A stretch of DNA of 64,000 nucleotides from Pseudomonadaceae bacterium (lineage in GTDB: Bacteria; Pseudomonadota; Gammaproteobacteria; Pseudomonadales; Pseudomonadaceae), in NCBI GenBank assembly GCA_030602315.1, contig JAUVZY010000004.1:62001-126000 (forward strand). Direction: 5' to 3'. The notes below the pieces were generated by a model. The model was not told the DNA's origin and did no database searches. It saw only the letters and a list, made by a program, of their open reading frames with translations. Positions 26,280 to 34,650 of this stretch are shown here, piece by piece. Within the stretch, counting starts at the first letter, position 1. The number at the start of each line of letters is the position of its first letter. The translations under genes were made by a program, and so were the position numbers.

Positions 26280-27050
26280 TCACTCGTAGAGGTTCTTCTT
26301 CTTCCACTCCGTCTCGTCATCGAGCGCCTTCAGGCCTTCGGTCAGCTCGCTGGGCGGTAGCGCATCGGGTTTGCTGGTTTCGAGTACCAGGGCGTTGGTG
26401 CGTTCCAGTTGCGCCTGCAGCTGGCGAAGCAGGGTGGCGTAGTGGGTGCTGTCGGGCTGCTTGTTGAGGTACTGGATGGCGCGCTCGAATGCCAGGCGCG
26501 CCTGGCGCGGCTGGTTCTGCTGCAGGGCGATCTTGCCGGCATTGGCGAAGTAGTCGGCATGCATCAGCACCAGAAGGCGCTGGACCTCCTTTTGCCAGTG
26601 GCGCGACTCGCTGCCTGCCAGGATGCCCTCCTGCGCCGCCACCAGGAACACGCCGTGCAGGTCCTCGAGTTTGTGGCGCACTTCCTTGGCCTTGGCTTCG
26701 GTGGCGATTTGCTGCATGGGGGCGTTCACCTTCAGCGCGTCGCCCTGGGCGGTGAGCGCCTGCAGGTCCTTGGCGCGCTGCTGCAGCTTGTCGTTACGCT
26801 TGTCCAGGCTCAGCAGGCGCTCGAGCCACTGCAATTCGATACGGGCGAGGATCAGGCGCAACCCTGGACTGAGCATTTGCCCGGGCAGGGTGCTGGCGAG
26901 CACGGCGCAGCGCTGGATGCGATCGGTCAGCTCGGCGCGTTTGCGGGCCGCTGCGAGCTTGCGGTTTTCTACGAGGTTGTTGATGTAGGCAAGCACCAGC
27001 AATAACAGAAGACCTGCCAGAACCAGGCCTGCGATGACTATTGGCGACAC
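26280..27050 (-). CDS. Membrane-anchored coiled-coil hypothetical protein
   Basis: Unrecognised protein of 256 aa. The GTG at 27050 (SPIVIAGLVLAG...) has GGAG 11 bp upstream (CAGGAGAGGCAGACC) and places a single N-terminal transmembrane helix (VLAGLLLLLVLAYI) at residues 6-22; the rest is highly charged, helical and probably coiled-coil (KRNDKLQQRAKDLQAL) and cytoplasmic. A TPR-like repeat region (ANAGKIALQQNQPRQARLAFERAI) sits near 165-200. The longer frame to 27242 has no support. Confidence 0.78.
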   Translation of the reverse strand: MSPIVIAGLVLAGLLLLLVLAYINNLVENRKLAAARKRAELTDRIQRCAVLASTLPGQMLSPGLRLILARIELQWLERLLSLDKRNDKLQQRAKDLQALTAQGDALKVNAPMQQIATEAKAKEVRHKLEDLHGVFLVAAQEGILAGSESRHWQKEVQRLLVLMHADYFANAGKIALQQNQPRQARLAFERAIQYLNKQPDSTHYATLLRQLQAQLERTNALVLETSKPDALPPSELTEGLKALDDETEWKKKNLYE

Positions 27051-27156
27051 GGTCTGCCTCTCCTGAGTTTTGCTCGAGTGTAGTGACAAGCCGCGAGTGC
27101 CGATAGCATCCCTGCTGGCTTGAAGTCCTTGATTCAAAAAAAAATTTGATTGGGGG

Positions 27157-27185
27157 TTGACGACCTTTTGGGGGCTCCATAGAAT
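27157..27185 (+). promoter_or_regulatory. Sigma-70 promoter of the tRNA-Glu/tRNA-Gly operon
   Basis: TTGACG, 17-bp spacer, TAGAAT; followed by GCGCGCC. Very close to consensus, as expected for a stable-RNA promoter. It starts an operon with a leader of about 85 nt before tRNA-Glu. Confidence 0.85.
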
Positions 27186-27277
27186 GCGCGCCACTTCCAG
27201 CGTGAACGCGAAAGCCGAAGCGAAGGAAGCAGGAAACTGCAAAAGTTGTAAAGCACTGTTGTAAGTTCCAAGGCCGC

Positions 27278-27353
27278 GTCCCCTTCGTCTAGTGGCCTAG
27301 GACACCGCCCTTTCACGGCGGTAACAGGGGTTCGAGTCCCCTAGGGGACGCCA
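27278..27353 (+). tRNA. tRNA-Glu (anticodon TTC)
   Basis: 76-nt tRNA with encoded CCA. Acceptor GTCCCCT pairs with AGGGGAC, the anticodon stem CCGCC/GGCGG encloses CTTTCAC (TTC at 27312-27314), and the T-loop is GTTCGAGTC. First gene of a two-tRNA operon. Confidence 0.97.
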
Positions 27354-27355
27354 TT

Positions 27356-27431
<76 letters not shown>

Positions 27432-27437
27432 AATTCA

Positions 27438-27469
27438 CGAAAACGCCGCTCATTCGAGCGGCGTTTTCG
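27438..27469 (+). terminator. Terminator of the tRNA operon
   Basis: CGAAAACGCCGCTC and its complement form a 14-bp perfect stem with the loop ATTC, starting 7 bp after the tRNA-Gly CCA, followed by TTTGCGTCGTTTC. Confidence 0.88.
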
Positions 27470-27523
27470 TTTGCGTCGTTTCTTGCTGGAGAAGTCGCCG
27501 CCAAGGCGGCGGCTTCCGGGCGT

Positions 27524-27931
27524 TCAGTGGGCGGCGCCGGATCCCGGCGTGCCGAGCAGCTGTTTTTCCTGCGCCCAATCGAAATGGGTGCCTTGTTGTT
27601 CTGCCTCGTAGCGGCGGTCTTCGAGCGCCTGGAACTGGGCGATTTCGTCGTCCGGCATGAAATGCAGACACTCGCCGCCGAAGAACCACAAGAGATCGCG
27701 CGGCACCAGGTGGGCGACCTGCGGGTAGCGATGGAACACCTGGCAAATCAGATCCTGGCCCAGATGACGTTCCTCGGGCACATCCGGCAGACGTGAAAGC
27801 AGTTCGTCGAAGCGCTCCATGAACAACCGGTGGTCATCCTCGGACACCTGCTCGGCTTCACCCATGGCGATCAGGATCCCGCGCAGATGGGCCAGCAGGG
27901 CCAGGTTGTAGTCGAAGTAAGCATTGGCCAT
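27524..27931 (-). CDS. Conserved hypothetical protein (PA2817-type family)
   Basis: Small cytoplasmic protein of 135 aa, MANAYFDYNLALLAHLRGIL at the start, acidic, no membrane segment. It resembles the Pseudomonas protein family named after PA2817; function is not known. The conserved DLLWFFGGECLHFMPDDEI stretch (about 88-106) is a possible core motif. The start at 27931 is supported by the family-like N-terminus. It is convergent with the tRNA operon and divergent from the ABC exporter genes. Confidence 0.82.
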   Translation of the reverse strand: MANAYFDYNLALLAHLRGILIAMGEAEQVSEDDHRLFMERFDELLSRLPDVPEERHLGQDLICQVFHRYPQVAHLVPRDLLWFFGGECLHFMPDDEIAQFQALEDRRYEAEQQGTHFDWAQEKQLLGTPGSGAAH

Positions 27932-28107
27932 GTCATGCACCTTGTCCGTTGAGGGGGCGCGATTATAGGCACGCGCACCCGTTGAGTGGCTAAACCGGTT
28001 GACCGGGGCTTTCCTGAGAGAGTTCGTCGGTCTTTGCGCCCGGTGGCCGCTTGCAATTGGCAGGCGGCGCCCAAATCTATGTCGATTCGTTTCCTGGCAG
28101 TTCACTC

Positions 28108-29040
28108 ATGACCACCGCACTTTCCATTCGCGAGCTCACCAAGACCTATCGCAACGGCTTCCAGGCGCTCAAGGGCATCGATCTGGATGTCGCCGAAGGG
28201 GATTTTTTCGCCCTGCTCGGGCCCAACGGTGCCGGCAAGTCCACCACCATCGGCATTCTTTCCACGCTGGTGAACAAGAGCGGTGGACGCGTCGAGGTCT
28301 TCGGCCACGACCTCGATCGCGACCCGGCGGGGCTCAAGCGCTGCCTGGGCGTGGTGCCGCAGGAGTTCAACTTCAATCAGTTCGAGAAGGTCTTCGACAT
28401 CGTCGTGACCCAGGCCGGCTATTACGGTATCCCGCCGAAGATCGCCAAGGAGCGTGCCGAGCGCTATTTGAACCAGCTGGGGCTGTGGGACAAGCGGGAC
28501 GTGGCCTCGCGCATGCTGTCCGGCGGCATGAAGCGCCGGCTGATGATCGCCCGCGCGCTGGTGCATCAGCCGCGCCTGTTGATTCTCGACGAGCCCACCG
28601 CCGGGGTGGATATCGAACTGCGTCGCTCGATGTGGAATTTCCTCACCGAGCTCAATCGCGAGGGCATCACCATCATTCTCACCACGCACTACCTGGAGGA
28701 AGCCGAGCAGCTCTGCCGGCATATCGGGATCATCGATCAGGGGCGCATCGTGCAGAACACCAGCATGCGCGAGCTGCTCGCGCAGTTGCACGTCGAGACC
28801 TTCCTGCTGGACCTGAAGACCTCGCGCCAGAGTGTACCGGAGCTGATTGGCTACCCCGCGCGGCTGGTCGATGACCACACGCTGGAGGTGCAGGTGGAGA
28901 AGAGCCAGGGCGTCAATGCGCTGTTCGAGCAGCTGCGGGCGCAGGGGGTGGAGGTGCTGAGCCTGCGCAACCGCAGCAACCGGCTCGAAGAGCTGTTCGT
29001 CTCGCTGGTGAAATCGAATCTGAACAAGGGGCAGGCATGA
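28108..29040 (+). CDS. ABC-2 type exporter, ATP-binding subunit
   Basis: ABC ATPase of 310 aa, YadG-like. Walker A GPNGAGKSTT (about 37-46), Q-loop VVPQEFNFNQFEKV, signature LSGGMKRRLMIAR (about 138-150), Walker B LLILDEPTAGVD and the switch His in LTTHYLEEAEQLC. C-terminal ~90 residues are the ABC-2 extension. The stop overlaps the permease start by 4 bp (ATGA), giving translational coupling. Substrate unknown. Confidence 0.94.
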   Translation: MTTALSIRELTKTYRNGFQALKGIDLDVAEGDFFALLGPNGAGKSTTIGILSTLVNKSGGRVEVFGHDLDRDPAGLKRCLGVVPQEFNFNQFEKVFDIVVTQAGYYGIPPKIAKERAERYLNQLGLWDKRDVASRMLSGGMKRRLMIARALVHQPRLLILDEPTAGVDIELRRSMWNFLTELNREGITIILTTHYLEEAEQLCRHIGIIDQGRIVQNTSMRELLAQLHVETFLLDLKTSRQSVPELIGYPARLVDDHTLEVQVEKSQGVNALFEQLRAQGVEVLSLRNRSNRLEELFVSLVKSNLNKGQA

Positions 29041-29816
29041 GCACCGAGCTGTATCCGAACTGGATTGCCCTGCAGACCATCGTCCGCCGGGAAATCCGCC
29101 GCTTTACCCGCATCTGGCCGCAGACGCTGCTGCCGCCGGCGATCACCATGGCGCTTTACTTCGTTATCTTCGGTGAGCTGATCGGTTCGCGCATCGGCGA
29201 CATGGATGGCTTCAGCTATATCGAGTACATCGTGCCAGGCCTGATCATGGTCTCGGTGATCACCAACTCCTACAGCAACGTGGTGTCGAGCTTTTTCAGC
29301 ACCAAGTTCCAGCGCAACATCGAGGAGCTGCTGGTCTCGCCGGTGTCGCCGCACGTGATCCTCACCGGGTTCGTCATCGGTGGGGTGTGTCGCGGGCTGG
29401 CGGTGGGAGCCATCGTTACCCTGCTGTCGATGTTCTTTACCCGGCTGCAGGTGCATCACCTGGGGCTGACCGTCCTGGTGGTGGCGGTCACCGCGACGAT
29501 CTTCTCGCTCGGCGGGTTCATCAACGCAGTGTTCGCGCGCAACTTCGATGATATCTCCATCGTGCCGACCTTCATTCTCACGCCGTTGACCTACTTGGGC
29601 GGGGTGTTCTACTCGATCCACATGCTGCCTTCGTTCTGGCAGACCGTGTCGCTGGCTAATCCGATCCTGCACATGGTCAATGCGTTTCGCTTCGGCATTC
29701 TCGGCGTGTCCGACATCCGCATCGGTGTCGCCATCGGCCTGATGTTGCTGGCGGTGGCCGTGCTTTACGCGGTCAGCATCCGCCTGCTGGTCAGTGGGCG
29801 TGGCATGCGTCAGTGA
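29037..29816 (+). CDS. ABC-2 type exporter, permease subunit
   Basis: Inner-membrane permease, 259 aa, YadH-like, with about six hydrophobic segments (ALYFVIFGELIG, YIVPGLIMVSVITNSY, GVCRGLAVGAIVTLLSMFF, LTVLVVAVTATIFSLGGF, FILTPLTYLGGVFYSI and AIGLMLLAVAVLYAV). Works with the preceding ATPase; the ATG overlaps its stop codon. Cargo unknown. Confidence 0.94.
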   Translation: MSTELYPNWIALQTIVRREIRRFTRIWPQTLLPPAITMALYFVIFGELIGSRIGDMDGFSYIEYIVPGLIMVSVITNSYSNVVSSFFSTKFQRNIEELLVSPVSPHVILTGFVIGGVCRGLAVGAIVTLLSMFFTRLQVHHLGLTVLVVAVTATIFSLGGFINAVFARNFDDISIVPTFILTPLTYLGGVFYSIHMLPSFWQTVSLANPILHMVNAFRFGILGVSDIRIGVAIGLMLLAVAVLYAVSIRLLVSGRGMRQ

Positions 29817-29900
29817 CCGCCGGGTGACGACGCGCTGAAAAGTCGCTCGGCAGCCGCTAAACTGCCGGGCATTTTTTCGTTCAGGTTCAGGGTTTTCTTG

Positions 29901-30731
29901 ATGCAGCATCCCGCCGAACTGTCGCCGCTGGGCAAATCCAGCGCCTACATCGACCAGTACAGCCCGCAGTTGCTGTTCCCCATCCCGCGCGCCGCCAAGT
30001 GGGCCGAGCTGGGGCTGACGGCCGAGACTCTGCCTTATCAGGGCGTGGATGTCTGGAACTGCTATGAGCTGTCCTGGCTGCTGCCATCAGGCAAGCCGGA
30101 AGTGGCGATCGCCGAGTTTGCCATCCCGGCCGATTCGCCGGCGATCATCGAGTCGAAGTCGTTCAAGCTCTATCTCAACTCGCTGAATCAGACGGTCTTT
30201 CCTAGTTGGGATGCGGTCGAGACAACCTTGGTGCGCGACCTGTCGGCAGTGGCCGGCAAGCCAGTGAAGGTGCGCTTGCGTTCGCTGGAATCAGTGGAGG
30301 CCGATGGCGTGGCAGCGCTGCCAGGGCAGTGCATCGATGGGCTGGAGGTGGCGATCGGCGCCTACGATCATCCGCGCCCCGAGTTGCTGCGTTGCGATCC
30401 TGCGCGGGTGGAGAAGGGCTGTCTGCACAGTCGCCTGCTCAAGTCGAACTGCCCGGTCACCGGCCAGCCGGACTGGGGTAGCGTGGTGGTGGAGTACGAG
30501 GGGGCGGCGCTGGATCCGGGCAGCCTGCTGGCGTACCTGATCAGCTTCCGGCAGCATGCCGATTTCCACGAGCAGTGCGTGGAGCGCATCTTTCTCGATC
30601 TGCTGCGTCTGTTGCAGCCGCAGCGCCTGACGGTGTATGCGCGCTATGTGCGCCGCGGCGGGCTGGACATCAACCCATACCGCAGCACCCACGCGCTGGA
30701 GGTGGATAACCGCCGCCTGGTGCGGCAGTAA
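29901..30731 (+). CDS. queF: NADPH-dependent 7-cyano-7-deazaguanine reductase
   Basis: Reduces preQ0 to preQ1 in queuosine biosynthesis; 276 aa, the long (YqcD/QueF bimodular) type. The nucleophilic Cys is in [15 protein letters not shown] (about 185) and the NADPH motif in [11 protein letters not shown] (about 85-95), the QueF signature. The TTG three bases upstream of ATG 29901 is the alternative start. Short T-rich leader with no clear promoter. Confidence 0.95.
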   Translation: MQHPAELSPLGKSSAYIDQYSPQLLFPIPRAAKWAELGLTAETLPYQGVDVWNCYELSWLLPSGKPEVAIAEFAIPADSPAIIESKSFKLYLNSLNQTVFPSWDAVETTLVRDLSAVAGKPVKVRLRSLESVEADGVAALPGQCIDGLEVAIGAYDHPRPELLRCDPARVEKGCLHSRLLKSNCPVTGQPDWGSVVVEYEGAALDPGSLLAYLISFRQHADFHEQCVERIFLDLLRLLQPQRLTVYARYVRRGGLDINPYRSTHALEVDNRRLVRQ

Positions 30732-30740
30732 CCCAACGGC

Positions 30741-31007
30741 TCAGATGCCCATGCTGACGAGACTCTGCATGATGTTGCGCAGGGTCATCGCCATGTTTGG
30801 ATGGCTCACTTCGAAACGCTCGACCGCCAGGTTGACACCATCGACCAGGCTGTCGTGACTTTCTTCGGTCGCTTCGCTCGCCAGGCGGATTTCGATCTCC
30901 TGGGCGAGCGCATGCAGGGTGGCGCGCTCTTCTTCGCCCAGCGGGCCGCTCTGCTCGAGCTGGTCGCGCAGTTCGCGCAGCTGCAGTTCCAGTTCACGTG
31001 TCGACAT
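30741..31007 (-). CDS. DUF4404 family small protein
   Basis: Protein of 88 aa made of two helices: MSTRELELQLRELRDQLEQ is typical of the DUF4404 N-terminus, and VNLAVERFEVSHPNMAMTLRNIMQSLVSMGI of its C-terminus. Cytoplasmic, function unknown. It converges with queF (9 bp between the stops) and is divergent from ibpA. Confidence 0.85.
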   Translation of the reverse strand: MSTRELELQLRELRDQLEQSGPLGEEERATLHALAQEIEIRLASEATEESHDSLVDGVNLAVERFEVSHPNMAMTLRNIMQSLVSMGI

Positions 31008-31118
31008 ATCGCTCCCTCCCCATGATTGTGGCGCCCTCGGCGTTCAGGTCTTCAGATTAAACCAGTCGTCGTTCGCTTGTCCTGCGCTGTCGGCGTGCGT
31101 GGCGGGCGCAGGTTGCCC

Positions 31119-31146
31119 TTGAAATGAGGCGAGCGATCCCTATCTG
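31119..31146 (+). promoter_or_regulatory. Sigma-32 (heat-shock) promoter of the small heat-shock gene
   Basis: CTTGAAA, 13-bp spacer, CCCTATCT, very near the RpoH consensus (CTTGAAA-N13-CCCCATnT). It implies a transcription start near 31153 and a leader of about 60 nt. Confidence 0.85.
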
Positions 31147-31188
31147 TGGCCATGCGGGATGCCGCAGCCGGGTCCCGCGTCGATCCAC

Positions 31189-31206
31189 TCGCTGATTGTC
31201 AGGAGA
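31189..31206 (+). promoter_or_regulatory. ROSE-like RNA thermometer sequestering the ibpA ribosome binding site
   Basis: TCGCTGA pairs with TCAGGAGA across the loop TTG, leaving the Shine-Dalgarno AGGAG in the stem with a G opposite G. TCGCT is the ROSE consensus UYGCU. A second hairpin (GCGGGA/TCCCGC, about 31154-31178) precedes it. ROSE-type control of ibpA is established in Pseudomonas. Confidence 0.75.
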
Positions 31207-31213
31207 TAGAGAG

Positions 31214-31657
31214 ATGAGTGCATTTTCCATGGCTCCGCTGTTTCGCCAGTCCGTTGGTTTCGATCGCTTCAATGATTTGTTCGAGTCGGCGCTGCGCAAC
31301 GACAATGGCAGCTCCTACCCGCCCTACAACATCGAGAAGCACGGCGAGGACCATTACCGCATCGTGGTCGCGGCGGCCGGCTTCCAGGAGTCGGACCTCG
31401 AGCTGGAGGTCGAGCGCGGTGTGCTGACCGTCACTGGCGGGCGGCGTGAAAGTGCGCCCGACAACGTCACCTACCTGCATCAGGGCATCGCGCAGCGAGC
31501 CTTCAAGCTGTCGTTCCGCCTGGCCGACCATATCGAAGTGCGCGGGGCAGGGCTGGTCAATGGCCTGCTGAATATCGAGCTGGAGCGCATCGTGCCCGAA
31601 GAGGCCAAGCCCAAGCGCATCCCGATCGGCGCGCCGCGCCCGGTGCTGGAAGGTTGA
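31214..31657 (+). CDS. ibpA: Small heat-shock protein, Hsp20/IbpA family
   Basis: ATP-independent holdase chaperone, 147 aa. The alpha-crystallin domain spans about residues 36-130: PPYNIEKHGEDHYRIVVAAAGF, the EVERGVLTVTGGR strand pair and IAQRAFKLSFRLADHIEVRGAGLVNGLLNIELER. C-terminal PKRIPIG contains the I-x-I-like anchor motif. Start 31214 follows AGGAG by 9 bp. Sigma-32 promoter and ROSE hairpin precede it. Confidence 0.95.
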   Translation: MSAFSMAPLFRQSVGFDRFNDLFESALRNDNGSSYPPYNIEKHGEDHYRIVVAAAGFQESDLELEVERGVLTVTGGRRESAPDNVTYLHQGIAQRAFKLSFRLADHIEVRGAGLVNGLLNIELERIVPEEAKPKRIPIGAPRPVLEG

Positions 31658-31676
31658 GCCGTCAGCCATGAGTTCG

Positions 31677-31700
31677 CGAACCCGCCTGCTGGCGGGTTCG
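31677..31700 (+). terminator. Terminator after ibpA
   Basis: CGAACCCGCC / GGCGGGTTCG stem of 10 bp, loop TGCT, followed by TCGTTTCTG. T-run is modest. Confidence 0.7.
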
Positions 31701-31717
31701 TCGTTTCTGCGCCAGTG

Positions 31718-31746
31718 CTGGTGGCGCTCGTTCGGCGCACTATAAT
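31718..31746 (+). promoter_or_regulatory. Sigma-70 promoter of mlaA
   Basis: Perfect -10 TATAAT at 31741-31746 with only a poor -35 (CTGGTG) 17 bp upstream. About 54 bp before the mlaA ATG. Confidence 0.55.
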
Positions 31747-31800
31747 GGCCGCTTTTCACTGCAGTGCCCGCCACGGCGGTGCACCCGGGGGAGCTCTCAG

Positions 31801-32499
31801 ATGTTCAGCGTGGGGAAGAAGTGGGCGCTAGGACGCGGCGTTGGCGTGTTGCTGGCTGGGGTGCTGGCGTTCAGTAGTGTGCAGGCGGCAGAGGAAGATC
31901 CGTTCGAGTCGGTCAACCGCGCGGTTTTCCGCTTCAACGATACGCTTGATACCTACACCTTAAAGCCGCTTGCCAAGGGCTACCAGAAGGTCACGCCGGA
32001 TTTTGTCGAGCAGCGCGTGACCAATGTCTTCGCCAATCTTGGCGATGTCATCAACCTTTCCAACAACCTGCTGCAGGGCAAGGTGCGCGACGCCGGGGTC
32101 GATACCAGCCGCTTGTTGTTCAACACCACCTTCGGCGTGCTCGGGCTGTTCGACGTCGCCACCGAGATGGGGCTGGCGCGCAATGACGAGGATTTCGGCC
32201 AGACGCTGGGCGTGTGGGGCTTTGGCAGCGGCCCGTACATCGTGCTGCCGCTGCTGGGGCCGAGCAGCGTGCGCGACGCGGTCGGGCGCGTGCCGGACGC
32301 CTACCTGCAGCCGTATCCCTATATCAGCCCGGTGTCAGCGCGTAACACGCTGTTTGCCGCCGAACTGGTGGATACCCGGGCCCAGCTGTTGGCAGCAGAG
32401 CGAATGATCACCGGCGATCGCTATGTGTTCATTCGCAATGCCTACCTGCAGAACCGCGAATTCCGGACCCGGGATGGCGAGGTGTTCGACGACTTCTAA
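31801..32499 (+). CDS. mlaA: MlaA (VacJ) family outer-membrane lipid asymmetry protein
   Basis: Removes phospholipids from the outer leaflet of the outer membrane and passes them to the Mla pathway; 232 aa. Family core: DPFESVNRAVFRFNDTLD (about 33-50), NVFANLGDVINLSNNLLQG and GPYIVLPLLGPSSVRDAVG (about 144-162). The signal peptide (LLAGVLAFSSVQA, cleavage at AEE) has no cysteine after it, so this one does not look like a lipoprotein, unlike E. coli MlaA. Preceded by a TATAAT promoter. Confidence 0.92.
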   Translation: MFSVGKKWALGRGVGVLLAGVLAFSSVQAAEEDPFESVNRAVFRFNDTLDTYTLKPLAKGYQKVTPDFVEQRVTNVFANLGDVINLSNNLLQGKVRDAGVDTSRLLFNTTFGVLGLFDVATEMGLARNDEDFGQTLGVWGFGSGPYIVLPLLGPSSVRDAVGRVPDAYLQPYPYISPVSARNTLFAAELVDTRAQLLAAERMITGDRYVFIRNAYLQNREFRTRDGEVFDDF

Positions 32500-32508
32500 A
32501 GTCGCCGT

Positions 32509-32808
32509 TCAGCGCATGACATGGATGGCCAGGCCGAGCAGGTGTCGGCCATCCTGCAAGGAGGTACAGCGCACCACTTCGCCGTCGGCATCGAGCCCTG
32601 GCAGGGTCTCGTGGGCCGAGGGAATCAGTACCTTGACCCGTGCGCCGATGGCCACCGCTTCCTCGGCCTCAACCTGCATGCCTTTGGCCGACAGATCGCA
32701 ACAGATGATCGCCAGCTCGCGGCCTTCATGCACCAGCAGACCCTCGATCTGCGTGCGCATGCGAAAGTGATTGCGCTTTTCGTCGTAGTTACGGTCTATA
32801 GAGTTCAT
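32509..32808 (-). CDS. PilZ domain protein
   Basis: Predicted cyclic-di-GMP binding protein of 99 aa. The RxxxR loop is RNHFR in EKRNHFRMRT near the N-terminus, and the second motif is DLSAKGM (D-x-S-x-x-G). A lone PilZ fold without an effector domain. It is divergent from the RsbU-type regulator, with 177 bp between, and the three genes (PilZ, regulator, STAS) look like a signalling group. Confidence 0.87.
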   Translation of the reverse strand: MNSIDRNYDEKRNHFRMRTQIEGLLVHEGRELAIICCDLSAKGMQVEAEEAVAIGARVKVLIPSAHETLPGLDADGEVVRCTSLQDGRHLLGLAIHVMR

Positions 32809-32985
32809 GACGCGTTCTCTCAAGGTAAGGCTTGGGGGTCTGATTGAGCTCAGGGGTAGCCGTTTGGCGCCGGCGGGCACGCTTGAAACGGTGCACGTAT
32901 GGGAGTACCGTCTGCGCCTTGTAATCAGCCACCGGGTCGCTCCGGTAGCATAACGCCATCCTGGCGCATTTCGCCTGGTAGGAAC

Positions 32986-34170
32986 ATGCCCAACCCTCAC
33001 GCTACGTTGCTGATCATAGACGACGATGATGTGGTTCGTGCCAGCCTGGCGGCCTATCTGGAGGACAGTGGGTTCCGCGTCCTGCAGGCCGGCAGTGGGC
33101 AGACCGGGCTTGATCTGTTCGATCGTGAGCAGCCGGATCTGGTGATCTGCGATCTGCGCATGCCACAGATGGACGGGCTCGAACTGATCCGCCTGCTCAG
33201 TGAGCGCCAGGCCGAGCTGCCGGTGATTGTGGTATCCGGTGCCGGGGTAATGGCCGATGCGGTCGAAGCATTGCGCCTGGGCGCTGCCGATTACCTGATC
33301 AAACCCATCGAAGACCTCGCTGTACTGGAGCATTCGGTTCGCCGCGCGCTGGATCGCTACCGCTTGCGGTTGGAAAACCGCCGCTACCGGGAACAGCTCG
33401 AGGCGACCAATCGGGATCTGCAGGCCAGCCTTCATCTGCTGCAGGAAGACCAGGATGCCGGGCGCCAGGTGCAGCGCAACATGCTGCCGGTGACGCCCTG
33501 GGAAGCCGACGGTTTCACCTTCGCCCACCAGATCATCCCGTCGCTCTATCTGTCCGGCGATTTCGTCGATTATTTCCGCGTGGATGATCGGCGCATTGCC
33601 TTCTACCTGGCCGATGTTTCCGGCCACGGCGCATCCTCGGCGTTCGTCACGGTACTGCTCAAGTTCATGACCACGCGGCTCTTGTACGAGTCGCGCCGCC
33701 ACGGGCCGCTGCCGGAGTTCCGTCCCTCCGAGGTGCTTGGGCACATCAATCGCGGGCTGATCAACTGCAATCTCGGCAAGCACGTGACCATGCTCGGTGG
33801 AGTGATCGATCTGGAGCAGAATCGCCTGCATTACAGCATCGGCGGGCATCTGCCGTTGCCGGTGCTGTTCGAGCCCGGCCAGGTTCGTTACCTGGAAGGG
33901 CGCGGATTGCCGGTTGGGCTGTTTCAAGAGGCCGAATATCAGGACCACGAGCTCCAATTGCCGCCGCGCTTCAGCCTTACGCTGCTCTCAGATGGCATTC
34001 TGGACCTTTTGCCGGGTCTGACGCTCAAAGACAAGGAATCTGCGTTGCCGGGGCTAATCGCCGAGGCGGGGGGCACGCTGGATGGATTGCGACGCGTGTT
34101 CGGTCTGGCCGAGCTGGCTGACATGCCCGATGATATCGCCTTGCTTGTGCTGAGCAGGAATCTTGAATGA
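32986..34170 (+). CDS. Response regulator with PP2C-type (RsbU) phosphatase output
   Basis: Protein of 394 aa. REC domain at ~1-125 with acidic pocket DDDDVVRA, phospho-acceptor Asp in LVICDLRMPQMDG (about 56), Thr/Ser in VVSGAG and Lys in LIKPIEDL; a linker coiled coil to about 170; then an SpoIIE/PP2C domain (LSGDFVDYF, FYLADVSGHGASSAFV, LLSDGILDL, DDIALLVL). It should dephosphorylate the anti-sigma antagonist encoded next, in partner-switching signalling as with HsbR/HsbA in Pseudomonas. The 3' end overlaps that gene by 4 bp. Confidence 0.93.
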   Translation: MPNPHATLLIIDDDDVVRASLAAYLEDSGFRVLQAGSGQTGLDLFDREQPDLVICDLRMPQMDGLELIRLLSERQAELPVIVVSGAGVMADAVEALRLGAADYLIKPIEDLAVLEHSVRRALDRYRLRLENRRYREQLEATNRDLQASLHLLQEDQDAGRQVQRNMLPVTPWEADGFTFAHQIIPSLYLSGDFVDYFRVDDRRIAFYLADVSGHGASSAFVTVLLKFMTTRLLYESRRHGPLPEFRPSEVLGHINRGLINCNLGKHVTMLGGVIDLEQNRLHYSIGGHLPLPVLFEPGQVRYLEGRGLPVGLFQEAEYQDHELQLPPRFSLTLLSDGILDLLPGLTLKDKESALPGLIAEAGGTLDGLRRVFGLAELADMPDDIALLVLSRNLE

Positions 34171-34649
34171 GTGCAGGTAAGATCCAGTACGCCGAACAGG
34201 ACGGCACCTTCGTCCTGAAATTCATCGGCGAGATCCGCCTTACGCTGTGTTCGGCGCTGGATGCCACCATCGACATGATCTTTTCGGCGGCGAACTTCTC
34301 GTCCATCGCCATCGATCTGACCGAAACCCAAAGCATCGACAGCACCACGCTGGGCCTTTTGGCCAAGCTTTCGATCCTTTCGCGCAGAAAGATCGGCCTG
34401 CTGCCGACGCTGGTCACCACCAACCCCGACATCACCCGCCTGTTGCATTCGATGGGCTTTGATCAGGTGTTCAACATCATCGACAGCCCGCTGCCGATCA
34501 ACCACGGCCTGCGGGACCTGCCGGCGCAGGATCAGTCCGAGGAAGTGGTCAAGGCCAAGGTGATCGAGGCCCACCGCATCCTCATGGACCTCAACGAAAG
34601 CAACCGCGAGGCGTTCAAGGACCTGGTGACGGCCCTCGAACGCTCCTGA
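34167..34649 (+). CDS. STAS domain anti-sigma factor antagonist
   Basis: Partner of the upstream phosphatase; 160 aa. STAS fold with the phosphorylatable Ser in ETQSIDSTTLGLLAKL (about 55-70). ATG overlaps the stop of the regulator by 4 bp, so the pair is coupled. Homologues in Pseudomonas switch an anti-sigma factor (FlgM/HsbD type) but the partner here is not in the window. C-terminal ~40 residues beyond the core domain are a helical extension. Confidence 0.92.
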   Translation: MSAGKIQYAEQDGTFVLKFIGEIRLTLCSALDATIDMIFSAANFSSIAIDLTETQSIDSTTLGLLAKLSILSRRKIGLLPTLVTTNPDITRLLHSMGFDQVFNIIDSPLPINHGLRDLPAQDQSEEVVKAKVIEAHRILMDLNESNREAFKDLVTALERS

Positions 34650-34650
34650 C

